This document shows positions 29,100-38,446 of a DNA stretch of 64,000 bases, piece after piece. The notes beneath the pieces are model-generated. The model saw only the letters and a program-made list of their open reading frames with translations. It had not been told where the DNA came from and made no database searches. Each line of letters starts with the position of its first letter. The stretch's first letter is position 1. Source of the stretch: Agrobacterium vitis (GTDB lineage Bacteria > Pseudomonadota > Alphaproteobacteria > Rhizobiales > Rhizobiaceae). The position numbers and the translations under genes were made by a program. Location of the stretch: the NCBI RefSeq assembly GCF_013337045.2, contig NZ_CP118259.1:2418001-2482000 (forward strand). The letters run 5' to 3'.

Positions 29100-30098
29100 T
29101 CAACGCTTCGATTTCGAGAAGAAATCCCACATCATATCAGTGGCATTCAGGTCAAAGGAAACCTTGCCAATCACCTTCTGGACCTTCAGCGAAGCGGTAC
29201 TGCCCGGCCATGTATGGCCCGCCCCCGCCAAACGGTAGGAGGCGATGCGCACGCCGTCCGCACATTGGGCATAATCGGTGGTCTCGACCCGGCCCTCGGT
29301 TTTGACGGTGGGAGATTTGCACCCATCCAGCTCCGCCCAGCGATGCAGCGCGGCATCCGCGCCGTAGCCCCAATAGGGTAGACCCTGCCCGGCAATCGGG
29401 TTGATCTTGTCGTCCAGCCCGGCAAAGGCGATCAGCGACATCGGTTTTGCCGGTTTGCAGGTCGCAGCGTCAGGCACGAAACCATCGCCCTCACGCTTCG
29501 GCGTTCCGGCCCGCAGGCCGACCACCAGACCAGCCGCGGCAAAATCGGTGTTTCCATCGCAAAGATATTGCGACACCATCCGCCCGCCGCCGGAATAGCC
29601 GGTGGCATAGAAAGACGCCGGATCGACGCAGAAATTGTCTTCGACCGCCTTGATCACATCGCGGATATAGGCCTCTTCATCGGCCTCGCCTTTGGCGACG
29701 CCCGGCACGTTCCAGGCGAAATAGCCCGCTCGCTTGGTGGGCATAGACCCTTGCGGCGCGACAGCGATAAAGCCTTCGCGCTCGGACACCCGCTCCCATT
29801 CGCTACGGTCCAACTGCTCATTTGCATTGCTATCGGACCCGTGAAAATCAAACACGACCGGCACCTTGTCCTGGCCGCTATAGCTGGAAGGAATGAAATA
29901 GGAAAACACCCGCTCATGCCCGCCAGAGGTCAGCGTCATATCATAGCGGCCCACATCCCTGGGCTGACCGCAACCGGCTGCCGATGCGGAGCCGGGCGAG
30001 AGCGTCAGAAGGGAAACGACTGCCGCAATCGCCACACCGGACAGAGCGCCAACTCTTCGCAGAACAGGCTTTTCGCATTGATTTTCAATATTTTGCAT
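29100..30098 (-). CDS. secreted PHB-depolymerase/feruloyl-esterase-like hydrolase 1
   Basis: The 332-residue alpha/beta-hydrolase has a signal peptide (cleavage near SASAAG, ~residue 41), an oxyanion region [10 protein letters not shown], the nucleophile motif GYSGGGRM and a late His in GAGHTWPGS. This is the LpqC/poly(3-hydroxybutyrate) depolymerase-like esterase family. It is a close relative of the next gene and lies immediately upstream of ureD. The natural ester is unknown. Confidence 0.88.
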   Translation of the reverse strand: MQNIENQCEKPVLRRVGALSGVAIAAVVSLLTLSPGSASAAGCGQPRDVGRYDMTLTSGGHERVFSYFIPSSYSGQDKVPVVFDFHGSDSNANEQLDRSEWERVSEREGFIAVAPQGSMPTKRAGYFAWNVPGVAKGEADEEAYIRDVIKAVEDNFCVDPASFYATGYSGGGRMVSQYLCDGNTDFAAAGLVVGLRAGTPKREGDGFVPDAATCKPAKPMSLIAFAGLDDKINPIAGQGLPYWGYGADAALHRWAELDGCKSPTVKTEGRVETTDYAQCADGVRIASYRLAGAGHTWPGSTASLKVQKVIGKVSFDLNATDMMWDFFSKSKR

Positions 30099-30185
30099 AT
30101 AATCCTCCGCAGCGGGGCCACGGTAGCAAAAGACCGATACGATGCAAAACGAAAAAATATGCCATGACCTCGATGCGGAGACGAG

Positions 30186-30218
30186 TGTCTGTCAGGTTCA
30201 GATTGAACCTGACAGACA
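30186..30218. terminator. perfect 15 bp stem-loop between tandem esterases
   Basis: TGTCTGTCAGGTTCA (30186-30200) and its exact complement (30204-30218) enclose the triplet GAT. It lies 31 bp past the stop of the upstream (esterase 2) gene. No T-run follows on either strand, so it may be a processing or stability hairpin, or an operator, instead of a plain terminator. Confidence 0.55.
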
Positions 30219-30248
30219 GAACCTAAGACATCTGTCTGGATCAGAGCA

Positions 30249-31595
30249 CTACAACGCGTCCGCCGACATCGGGCTTTCCACCGCCTGCGGCTTGACCTTG
30301 GCCTTCATCGTCACCGAGCAGGCAGGGTTTGCAGAGGCCGTTGCGCCAGCAGCCGGTTTTGCGTCATCGGCACAGGCGTTTTTGGTGATATTGTCGGCGA
30401 TCAGGCGGCCATCGCCGCTGTCGAAGAAGGCCCACATCCGCTTGGCCGCATAAATATCTTCCTGGCTCTTGCTATCAGCTACCTTTGCCTTGGAGTTGGC
30501 GGCAGCCAGCGAGAAACCAACAGTCTGTGCGGGCCAATCATGGGTCTGGTCGGCAATCGTGTAGGAGAGAATGCGGGCACCGCCCTTACAGCGCTCGAAT
30601 TCCGCCGAGGAAATTTTCGTCCCCTTGACGATCTTGCGCTCGCCCTGGCAGCCATCCAGCTCAGCCCAGCGATTGAGTGCCGCTTCGCCGCCGTATTGCC
30701 AATAGGGCCTGCCGCCGCCCACGTAGGGATTGGTATTGTCCTTCAGCCCCCAGAACGCGATGATCGACACCGGACGGCCCGGACGGCAGCTTTGCGGATC
30801 GGGCAACCATTTGCCCTGATCGGGGCCAACGCCCTGGCGCGGTGTGCCTGCCCGCAGGCTCATGACGAAACCGGCAGCCGAGAAATCGGTATTGCCGTTG
30901 CAGATATATTGCGACAGCATCCGCCCGCCACCCGAATAGCCGGACGCGTAGATCCGGTCAGGATCGACGCAGAACTTGGCCTTGACCAGCGCCACGGTGT
31001 CGCTGAGATAAGCGGCATCATCCGGCCCTTTGGCTTCGGTTGCTGTAGAAACAGATGCATTTTGCGAAACAGCCGTACTGGACGCGGTCGAGCTTGTCAG
31101 GCTTGCGTTGGTTACGGTCCCATTCGAAATTGTGGCATTTGGCGAAACTGTGGCATTCGGTACAGTCACACCAGGTACGGGGGTTACGCCCGGTACGTTC
31201 CAGGCATGGGTACCTTCCGCCTTGCCATTCAGCCCGCCCTGCGGAGCAATAACGATGAAGCCGTTTTCCCGCGCCACGTCGGACCATTGGCTACGACCCA
31301 GCTGATCGCGGGGAAAGCTGTTGGAACCGTGCAGGTCGAACACCACAGGCACCTTGGCCTTGCCGGTATAGCCTTGGGGGATGTAGGCCACCGCCGTGCG
31401 CTCAACGCCACCAGAGGTGAATGTCAGGTCCTGCAAACCGGCCCGGACGGTCACGCCGCAGCCGCCCGCCGCGTAAGCAAGGCCACCCGGCACCATCATG
31501 GAAACGCCGAGTGTGAACAGGCACAACAAAGTCTGAGCAGATGTGCGCGCGAAAAAACCCGGCCGCCGCAGGCCAGTCAGTTCATCGAATGTCAT
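30249..31595 (-). CDS. secreted PHB-depolymerase/feruloyl-esterase-like hydrolase 2
   Basis: The 448-residue paralogue of hydrolase 1 has a signal peptide (~residues 1-42), [18 protein letters not shown] and DQTHDWPAQ in the same order. It differs by a ~45-residue Ser/Thr/Asn/Val-rich insertion (about residues 133-180, runs such as NATVSPNATISNG) before the catalytic serine, and by a longer C-terminal tail with cysteines. The pair probably arose by duplication. Substrate is unknown. Confidence 0.86.
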   Translation of the reverse strand: MTFDELTGLRRPGFFARTSAQTLLCLFTLGVSMMVPGGLAYAAGGCGVTVRAGLQDLTFTSGGVERTAVAYIPQGYTGKAKVPVVFDLHGSNSFPRDQLGRSQWSDVARENGFIVIAPQGGLNGKAEGTHAWNVPGVTPVPGVTVPNATVSPNATISNGTVTNASLTSSTASSTAVSQNASVSTATEAKGPDDAAYLSDTVALVKAKFCVDPDRIYASGYSGGGRMLSQYICNGNTDFSAAGFVMSLRAGTPRQGVGPDQGKWLPDPQSCRPGRPVSIIAFWGLKDNTNPYVGGGRPYWQYGGEAALNRWAELDGCQGERKIVKGTKISSAEFERCKGGARILSYTIADQTHDWPAQTVGFSLAAANSKAKVADSKSQEDIYAAKRMWAFFDSGDGRLIADNITKNACADDAKPAAGATASANPACSVTMKAKVKPQAVESPMSADAL

Positions 31596-31709
31596 GAGGT
31601 CGCCTTGTTATTAGCACTCGGCGGAAAATACCACATGTTCCGCAGGCTTCAACTGAAACCTGATCGCAAATGATCAAGGCTGACATGCGTCAAACACAAA
31701 GCGTGAATA

Positions 31710-31740
31710 TACTATGAATATACCCGATAATTTCATAGTA
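31710..31740. promoter_or_regulatory. 9 bp inverted repeat
   Basis: TACTATGAA (31710-31718) and TTCATAGTA (31732-31740) are exact complements with a 13-base spacer. It lies between the urtE stop and the esterase 2 start in an AT-rich stretch, so it could be a regulatory site for the esterases or part of the urt 3' end. Confidence 0.35.
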
Positions 31741-31796
31741 AAAACAAAAGACTACGATCCAAACCCGGACCCATTATCCCATGCCTGAATGCGACA

Positions 31797-32492
31797 TTAG
31801 ACCGTAAGATGGCGGCGGGCTTCGACCGTATCCAGCGTTTCTGCCCCCCCTTCATGGACAATTTCACCGCGATCCATGATGTAGACATGGTCGGCCAGCT
31901 CCCGGCAGAAGTCGAGATATTGCTCGACCAGCAGGATCGCCATGCCGGTTGAATCCCTGAGATAGCGGATCGCCCGACCGATATCCTTGATGATCGATGG
32001 CTGGATGCCCTCGGTCGGCTCGTCCAGCACCAGGATTTTCGGGCGGGTCACCATGGCCCGGCCTATCGCCAATTGCTGCTGCTGGCCACCGGACAGGTCA
32101 CCACCACGCCGCGACAGCATGGTTTGCAAAATCGGAAACAGCGCGAAAATATCGTCTGGGATCGTCCGGTCCTTGCGCTTCAGCGGCGCAAATCCGGTTT
32201 CCAGATTTTCCTTGACCGACAGAAGCGGAAAGATCTCACGCCCCTGCGGCACATAGCCGACACCGTGCCGCGCCCGGTTGAACGGCGCCATGCCGTTCAG
32301 CACCGTACCTTCAAAGGCAATCGTGCCGCCCGATACCGGATGCTGACCGGTCACGGCGCGCAAAAGCGAGCTTTTGCCCACCCCGTTTCGACCCAGCACA
32401 CAGGTGATCTTGCCCATCGGTGCAGTAATGTTCACGCCGCGCAGCGCCTGGGCGGCACCATAGTGAAGATTGAGATTTTCAACAGTCAGCAT
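31797..32492 (-). CDS. urtE: urea ABC transporter ATPase UrtE
   Basis: The 231-residue LivF-type ATPase has Walker A GRNGVGKSS (~residue 34), signature LSGGQQQQLAIGRA, Walker B ILVLDEPTEGIQPS. The TEGIQPS sequence after Walker B is typical of UrtE. The ATG at 32492 has AGAAGG upstream; a longer frame to 32762 only reads through the palindromic repeat. A RIME-like element separates it from urtD. Confidence 0.94.
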   Translation of the reverse strand: MLTVENLNLHYGAAQALRGVNITAPMGKITCVLGRNGVGKSSLLRAVTGQHPVSGGTIAFEGTVLNGMAPFNRARHGVGYVPQGREIFPLLSVKENLETGFAPLKRKDRTIPDDIFALFPILQTMLSRRGGDLSGGQQQQLAIGRAMVTRPKILVLDEPTEGIQPSIIKDIGRAIRYLRDSTGMAILLVEQYLDFCRELADHVYIMDRGEIVHEGGAETLDTVEARRHLTV

Positions 32493-32529
32493 CGATGCAC
32501 CTTCTAAAAAATTGGGAGCAAGCCGTTCA

Positions 32530-32647
32530 CCCCCCTCTGTCACTTCGTGACATCTCCCCCTCAAGGGGGGAGATAGGAGGAACCCGTCCGCTCCATCGTT
32601 GATCTCCCCCCTTGAGGGGGAGATGCCTGGCAAGGCAGAGGGGGGTA
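32530..32647. repeat. RIME-like palindromic element, copy 2
   Basis: Two facing CTCCCCCTCAAGG..GGGAGAT hairpin arms about 40 bp apart, with CCCCCCTCTG and CAGAGGGGGG ends, lie inside the urt operon between urtD and urtE. Confidence 0.8.
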
Positions 32648-32671
32648 CTGCGCATTCCAAGGGTACCGTTC

Positions 32672-33427
32672 TCACCGCCCCAGATAATTCTCGATCACCC
32701 GCGGATCGTTCGAGACGAAATCGATCGAGCCTTCGGCCAGCACCGAGCCTTCGGCCAGGCATGTCACCTTGACGCCGAGGTCACGGATAAAGCCCATGTC
32801 GTGTTCCACCACCACGACCGAGCGGGTCTTGGAAATTTCGCGCAGCAGGATGGCGGTTTCCGCCGTTTCGGCATCGGTCATGCCCGCCACCGGTTCATCA
32901 ACCAGCAGCAGTTTCGGCTCCTGCGCCAGCAGCATACCAATTTCCAGCCATTGCTTCTGGCCGTGGGACAGATTGGCGGCGAGGTCATTTTTGCGGGCGG
33001 TGAGCCGGACGGTTTCGAGAATGGTGTTGATCCGCTCGCGGTCCTTGGGTGTCAGCCGGTAGAACAGCGTTGAAAACACGCCGCGCGGCTTGTTCAGCGC
33101 CAGTTCCAGATTGTCCCAGACCGTATGGCTTTCAAATACCGTCGGCTTCTGGAATTTGCGGCCAATGCCGAGCTGGGCGATTTCGGCCTCGTCGCGCTTG
33201 GTGAGATCCACCTTGCCGCCGTCGAAAAACACCTCGCCGCTGTCAGGCCGTGTCTTGCCGGTGATGATATCCATCATCGTCGTCTTGCCCGCGCCATTCG
33301 GGCCGATAATGGCGCGCAGCTCGCCCGGCTCGACCACGAAGGACAGGGAGTTCAAGGCCCGGAACCCGTCGAAGGAGACACTGACCCCGTTGAGATAGAG
33401 AAGCGAATTGGTGGTTTTATCAGCCAT
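32672..33427 (-). CDS. urtD: urea ABC transporter ATPase UrtD
   Basis: The 251-residue LivG-type ATPase has Walker A GPNGAGKTT (~residue 43), a degenerate signature LSHGQKQWLEIG and Walker B LLLVDEPVAGMTD. The LSHGQKQW variant is characteristic of UrtD. It lies four bases after urtC. Confidence 0.95.
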   Translation of the reverse strand: MADKTTNSLLYLNGVSVSFDGFRALNSLSFVVEPGELRAIIGPNGAGKTTMMDIITGKTRPDSGEVFFDGGKVDLTKRDEAEIAQLGIGRKFQKPTVFESHTVWDNLELALNKPRGVFSTLFYRLTPKDRERINTILETVRLTARKNDLAANLSHGQKQWLEIGMLLAQEPKLLLVDEPVAGMTDAETAETAILLREISKTRSVVVVEHDMGFIRDLGVKVTCLAEGSVLAEGSIDFVSNDPRVIENYLGR

Positions 33428-33431
33428 GGTC

Positions 33432-34583
33432 TCACTCCGCCGCCTGAGGTTTGCGGTTCAATGCCTCGGCCTCCGTCACAGCCTTGTCCTGCCTGCGCCG
33501 CAGAAGGCTTTGGGTGACTGTGCCGACAATGCCCTTGGGCAGAAACAGCGTGACAGCCACGAACAGCCCGCCCAGCGCAAACAGCCAGGCATTGGGAAAC
33601 AGGCCGGTAAACACCGTCTTGCCGCCATTGACCAGCACCGCGCCAATGATCGGGCCGATCAGCGTGGCGCGCCCGCCAACAGCGGTCCAGATCACCACCT
33701 CGATGGAATTGGCCGGTGAAAACTCGCCCGGATTGATGATGCCGACCTGCGGCACATAGAGCGCACCCGCCACGCCCGCCATCATCGCCGAGACGACAAA
33801 GGCAAACAGCTTCATGTTTTCCACCCGGTAGCCGAGAAAGCGGGTGCGGCTTTCCGCATCGCGGATGCCAACCAACACCTTGCCGTATTTGGAGCGCACG
33901 ATGGCAGACACCAGCAGCAGCGAGCCCGCCAGAAACAGCGCCGAGAGCGAAAACAGCGCCGCACGGGTGCCATCGGCCTGGATGTTGAAGCCGAGAATAT
34001 CCTTGAAGTCAGTGAGGCCGTTATTGCCGCCAAAGCCCATGTCATTGCGGAAGAAGGCCAGCAGCAGCGCATAGGTCATCGCCTGGGTGATGATCGACAG
34101 ATAGACGCCGTTGACACGCGAGCGAAACGCAAACCAGCCGAATACGAAGGCGAGCAAGCCGGGCGCCACCAGCACCATCAGCGCGGCAAACCAGAACATG
34201 TCGAAGCCGTGCCAGAACCAGGGCAGTTCCTTCCAGTTCAGAAACACCATGAAGTCGGGCAGGATAGGATCGCCATAGGTGCCGCGCGGGCCGATCTGGC
34301 GCATCAGATACATGCCCATCGCATAGCCGCCGAGCGCGAAAAACGCCCCATGGCCAAGCGAAAGAATGCCGCAAAAGCCCCAGACCAGATCGAGCGCCAA
34401 GGCCAGCATGGCATAGGTCAGGTATTTACCAAACAGCGCCACCAGATAGGTCGGTATATGCAGCGCGCTGTCGGGCGCGGTGGCAAGGCTGAGGATCGGC
34501 ACCAGAATGGCGAGCGCGATGAGAATGGCGATGGCGACGAGGATCTTGGCGTCCAGCGAGCGCAGAAGAAATGCCGTGATCAT
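33432..34583 (-). CDS. urtC: urea ABC transporter permease UrtC
   Basis: The 383-residue LivM-type permease has about ten membrane helices and the DLVWGFCGILSLGHGAFFALGGYAMGMYL block of UrtC. Its ATG overlaps the urtB stop (ATGA), so the two permeases are coupled. Confidence 0.95.
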   Translation of the reverse strand: MITAFLLRSLDAKILVAIAILIALAILVPILSLATAPDSALHIPTYLVALFGKYLTYAMLALALDLVWGFCGILSLGHGAFFALGGYAMGMYLMRQIGPRGTYGDPILPDFMVFLNWKELPWFWHGFDMFWFAALMVLVAPGLLAFVFGWFAFRSRVNGVYLSIITQAMTYALLLAFFRNDMGFGGNNGLTDFKDILGFNIQADGTRAALFSLSALFLAGSLLLVSAIVRSKYGKVLVGIRDAESRTRFLGYRVENMKLFAFVVSAMMAGVAGALYVPQVGIINPGEFSPANSIEVVIWTAVGGRATLIGPIIGAVLVNGGKTVFTGLFPNAWLFALGGLFVAVTLFLPKGIVGTVTQSLLRRRQDKAVTEAEALNRKPQAAE

Positions 34584-36208
34584 GCTTCCACCGCCCTTCC
34601 CTTGAGTGCGAAGAGACCGCGGGGCCGCTTCTGGATGAACAGGATGATGAGAACCAGAACCAGGATCTTGCCCAGCACCGCACCGGCATAGGGCTCAAGG
34701 AACTTGTTGACGATCCCGAGCGAAAACGCCCCGACCAGCGTACCCCAGAGATTACCGACCCCGCCGAACACCACGACCATGAAACTGTCGATAATATAGG
34801 TCTGGCCGAGATTGGGCGAAACATTGTCGATCTGGGACAGCGCCACGCCCGCCATTCCGGCAATGCCTGAGCCCAAGGCAAATGTGAAGGCATCGACCCA
34901 GGGTGTGCGAATGCCCATCGAAGACGCCATGCGGCGGTTTTGGGTGACGGCGCGCATCTGCAAGCCAAAGGCGGAGCGCTTCAACAGCATCAGCAGCGCG
35001 AAGAATACCGACAGCGAAAACACCAGAATCCACAGCCGGTTCCAGGTGATGGTCAAGCCGCCAAGCCCGAACGAACCGGACATCCACGACGGATTGGCGA
35101 CTTCCTGATTGGTCGGGCCAAACAGCGTGCGCACCAACTGCTGCAACATCAGCGAAATGCCCCAGGTGGCCAGCAGCGTTTCCAGCGGACGACCATAGAG
35201 AAAGCGGATGACGCAGCGCTCGATCACCAGGCCGAAGATGCCGGTGACGGCGAAGGCGACCGGCAGGGCAATGGCCAGCGACCAGTCAAACAGCTCAGGC
35301 GCGTTCGCTCTTATCGCCTGCTGGACGATGAAGGTGGAATAGGCGCCGAGCATGACCATTTCGCCATGCGCCATATTGATGATGCCCATGACGCCAAAGG
35401 TGATGGCCAGACCAATGGCCGCCAGCAGCAGCACCGAGCCGAGCGAGATGCCATAGGTGATGTTCTGCGCGGTATTCCACAGCGCCACATCGCTCTGGAT
35501 CTTGGAAATCGCCGCATCGATATCGCCCTTCAGGGCCGGATCGACTGTCGGCGCGGCATTGCCGAGAATGGAAATCGCATCCTGGCCGCCCACCGCGCGA
35601 ATAAGCGCAATGGCGGCACGTTTTTCCTCAAGCGAATGGTTGGAGGTGATGACCGAAACGGCGCGGGCCTGAGCCAGCAGCGTTTTCACCGCGCCATCCT
35701 GCTCCTTGGCAAGGGCAGTGTCGAGCAATTCGAGATTGTCTTCCGAGGGCGCCTTCAACAGCGCATCGGCAGCGGCAAGCCGCACCGTGCGGTCAGGGCT
35801 GAGCAAGGTCAGCCCGCCTTGCGCAGCCCGGATGGCGCGACGCAAACCATTGTTGATCTTGATCTTCACCAGCCCGCCCTTGGCTTCCTTGCCAACTTCG
35901 GCACCGCTCAAGGGATCGACCAACGTCAGCTGGCTACCGGCGGGCTTGGCGATGAACACATTGCCATCGGCCTTGCGTAGATAGAGATCACCACCGCTGA
36001 GGGCTTCCAGGGCCGGAACCACTTTGAGATCACCCGTGCGTCCGAGATCGCCGACGATCTTTTCGGCATCGGTGAAATTGGCCGTACCCAGCGCCTTGAT
36101 CAGGCTAGCGGGGTCTTCCTCAGCGCGTGCCGAAAGGGTCAAGGCCACCATCAGCAACAGCCCGGCAGCCAGCACATGCGACAGATGGTTCAAACAGGAT
36201 CGTATCAT
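34580..36208 (-). CDS. urtB: urea ABC transporter permease UrtB
   Basis: The 542-residue protein has a signal sequence (cleavage near ARAEE, ~residue 29), a ~240-residue periplasmic helical-repeat domain, and then a LivH-type permease (GVMGIINMAHGEMVMLGAY; GGVGNLWGTLVGA). This long N-terminal domain is the usual UrtB design. AGAGGGG lies before the ATG at 36208. Confidence 0.95.
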   Translation of the reverse strand: MIRSCLNHLSHVLAAGLLLMVALTLSARAEEDPASLIKALGTANFTDAEKIVGDLGRTGDLKVVPALEALSGGDLYLRKADGNVFIAKPAGSQLTLVDPLSGAEVGKEAKGGLVKIKINNGLRRAIRAAQGGLTLLSPDRTVRLAAADALLKAPSEDNLELLDTALAKEQDGAVKTLLAQARAVSVITSNHSLEEKRAAIALIRAVGGQDAISILGNAAPTVDPALKGDIDAAISKIQSDVALWNTAQNITYGISLGSVLLLAAIGLAITFGVMGIINMAHGEMVMLGAYSTFIVQQAIRANAPELFDWSLAIALPVAFAVTGIFGLVIERCVIRFLYGRPLETLLATWGISLMLQQLVRTLFGPTNQEVANPSWMSGSFGLGGLTITWNRLWILVFSLSVFFALLMLLKRSAFGLQMRAVTQNRRMASSMGIRTPWVDAFTFALGSGIAGMAGVALSQIDNVSPNLGQTYIIDSFMVVVFGGVGNLWGTLVGAFSLGIVNKFLEPYAGAVLGKILVLVLIILFIQKRPRGLFALKGRAVEA

Positions 36209-36295
36209 ACCGGCCCCTCTTGCGATTGCTCCCGACAAGGGAGAAAAAGCTGCGGATGCTTTATGCACCCGCAGCAAGTTTCAGGCTGGGAAGTT

Positions 36296-37585
36296 TTACG
36301 AGCCCTTGCCGCCGCACTTGCCGGACTTGACGTTGAAATTGCCGCAGTTCATCGGCAGGCGCCAATCGGCGATCAGGTCCTTGCTGTCGGGGAGGAAATC
36401 CGACCATTCATCGCCCACCACTTCCGGTGTCTGGGAGACGATGTCGAACTGGCCATTTTCCTGGACTTCGCCAATCAATACCGGCTTGGTGATGTAATGG
36501 CTCGGCATCATCGTGGCATAGCCGCCGGTGAGGTTCGGTACGGAAACGCCGACCAGCGCGTCGATGACCTTGTCGGGTTCGGCAGAGCCTGCCTTTTCGA
36601 CGGCCTTCACCCACATGTTGAAGCCGATATAGGCGGCTTCCATCGGGTCGTTGGTCACACGCTTGTCGTTCTTGGTAAAGGCATGCCAGGTCTTGATGAA
36701 TTCGGCATTGATGGGCGTATCGACGGATTCGAAGTAGTTCCAGGCGGCGAGATGGCCAACCAGCGGCTTGGTGTCGATACCGGCCAGTTCTTCTTCGCCA
36801 ACCGAGAAGGCCATGACCGGAATGTCTTCCGCCTTGACGCCCTGGTTGCCAAGCTCCTTGTAGAACGGCACGTTGGCATCGCCATTGACGGTCGAGATAA
36901 CAGCGGCTTTCTTGCCGGCCGAGCCGAATTTCTTGATGGCGGCGACTTCGGTCTGCCAGTCGGAGAAGCCGAAGGGCGTGTAGTTGACCATGATGTCTTC
37001 CTTCTTCACGCCCTTGGACAGAAGATAGGCTTCGAGAATCTTGTTGGTCGTGCGCGGATAGACATAGTCGGTGCCCTCAAGCACCCAGCGCTGCACGCCT
37101 TCGTTTTCCATCAGGTAATCGACGGCGGGAATGGCCTGCTGGTTGGGCGCAGCACCGGTATAGAATACGTTGCGCTCGCTTTCTTCACCCTCGAACTGCA
37201 CGGGGTAGAACAGCACCGAATCCAGCTCCTTGAACACGGGCAGAACCGACTTGCGCGACACCGAGGTCCAGCAACCGAACACCGCCGAAACCTTGTCCTT
37301 GGAAATCAGCTCGCGGGCCTTTTCAGCAAACAGCGGCCAGTTGGAGGCCGGATCGACCACGACGGGCTCCAGCTTCTTGCCGAGAACACCGCCCTTCTTG
37401 TTCTGCTCGTCGATGAGCATCAACATGGCGTCCTTCAGCGTCGTTTCCGAAATCGCCATCGTGCCGGAGAGAGAATGCAGAATGCCGACCTTGATCGTGT
37501 CTTCGGCGGCAAACGCACCGTGGAAGGCGGTGGTGGACAGCATGGCACCGACAAGTGCGCTCGCCAGTTTGGACTTGAAGTTCAT
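36296..37585 (-). CDS. urtA: urea-binding protein UrtA
   Basis: The 429-residue periplasmic binding protein has a signal peptide ending AFAAED (~residue 27), then VGILHSLSGTMAISE and the FGCWTSVSRK and YPVQFEGEESERNVFYTGAAPNQQ segments typical of UrtA. It heads the urtABCDE operon and delivers urea to UrtBC. AGAGGGGAA precedes the ATG at 37585. Confidence 0.96.
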   Translation of the reverse strand: MNFKSKLASALVGAMLSTTAFHGAFAAEDTIKVGILHSLSGTMAISETTLKDAMLMLIDEQNKKGGVLGKKLEPVVVDPASNWPLFAEKARELISKDKVSAVFGCWTSVSRKSVLPVFKELDSVLFYPVQFEGEESERNVFYTGAAPNQQAIPAVDYLMENEGVQRWVLEGTDYVYPRTTNKILEAYLLSKGVKKEDIMVNYTPFGFSDWQTEVAAIKKFGSAGKKAAVISTVNGDANVPFYKELGNQGVKAEDIPVMAFSVGEEELAGIDTKPLVGHLAAWNYFESVDTPINAEFIKTWHAFTKNDKRVTNDPMEAAYIGFNMWVKAVEKAGSAEPDKVIDALVGVSVPNLTGGYATMMPSHYITKPVLIGEVQENGQFDIVSQTPEVVGDEWSDFLPDSKDLIADWRLPMNCGNFNVKSGKCGGKGS

Positions 37586-37651
37586 TTCAGGTTCCCCTCT
37601 TTTTGAATTCTGGAGTGAGGGGACTATCGGCTGCTGCGCTGCAAAATCGTA

Positions 37652-37667
37652 TACGTCAATTGACGTA
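37652..37667. promoter_or_regulatory. perfect 16 bp palindrome upstream of urtA
   Basis: TACGTCAATTGACGTA is completely self-complementary and lies 67 bp upstream of the urtA start, in the 282 bp region shared with the divergent heme oxygenase gene. It looks like a dimeric regulator site. The cognate regulator is not identified. Confidence 0.6.
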
Positions 37668-37867
37668 GGTCGCCGGGCAAGGCAGCGCTGTCCCCACAAA
37701 AACAGGGGATTGGCCGTCTAAAACTGCCGCCATCGGTTTATTATACTTGATTTTCATAGCATCTGAACCGTATTACCTAACAAGGATCTCATGGAGAGCA
37801 TCCTCATAAACCGCTCATATAAGCAGATGCATGGTGGAGCGGCGATAATCTATTTCGAAAGTCATTC

Positions 37868-38446
37868 ATGCCTTTTTCACCCCGGCGACGGCTTCTGAAG
37901 GAAGCGACCGCCGATGCTCACGCCGAGCTCGATGCGGTCATTGGCGATTTTTCCTCTCCTGCCGCCTACCGCGCCTATTTGCTCGGAATGGCTCGTTTCC
38001 GGCTGCCGTTGGAAGAGATGATTGTCCAACAGGCCCCCGAGGCACCCTTTGTCAGCTGGCCAGGCACCTGGAAGCCTGTCATGATCGGCAACGGGCTGCG
38101 CGCCGACCTGCAGACGCTTGAGTTGGAGGACGAGCGCTGGCAGGCGACGGTTCCCCAGCCGGAAGAGGCTGAAGACTGGCTTGGCCTGTTCTATGTGCTG
38201 GAAGGCTCGGCGCTTGGCGCAAAGCTTCTGGCGAAACGGGCCTCCCTGCTTGGGTACGGCCCCACCCATGGCGGGGCGCATCTTTTTGCCCAGGCCGGGA
38301 ACTTTTCGAGCTGGCCCACGTTCTTACATCTTATGGAGGAGCTGCGGGATCTCGATGAAGGGAAGCTCGTGGCCTTTGCCAATGCAACCTTCGCTTATGC
38401 CTACGCTGCCTTCGAAAGCCCCATGCATGCCTCCGCAGACCGTTGA
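37868..38446 (+). CDS. bphO: biliverdin-producing heme oxygenase (BphO)
   Basis: The 192-residue protein belongs to the bacterial heme oxygenases linked to phytochromes. The proximal heme-ligand His lies in EATADAHAELD (~residue 18), and the YVLEGSALGAK helix (~109) matches the distal helix of the family. It makes the biliverdin chromophore for the bacteriophytochrome, whose start overlaps its end by 20 bp. Confidence 0.9.
   Translation: MPFSPRRRLLKEATADAHAELDAVIGDFSSPAAYRAYLLGMARFRLPLEEMIVQQAPEAPFVSWPGTWKPVMIGNGLRADLQTLELEDERWQATVPQPEEAEDWLGLFYVLEGSALGAKLLAKRASLLGYGPTHGGAHLFAQAGNFSSWPTFLHLMEELRDLDEGKLVAFANATFAYAYAAFESPMHASADR

Noticed and set aside
37586..37867. Sigma-54 promoter for urtA
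   Set aside because: I looked for a GG-N10-GC (-24/-12) pattern in the leader because of the nitrogen role, and found no good match.
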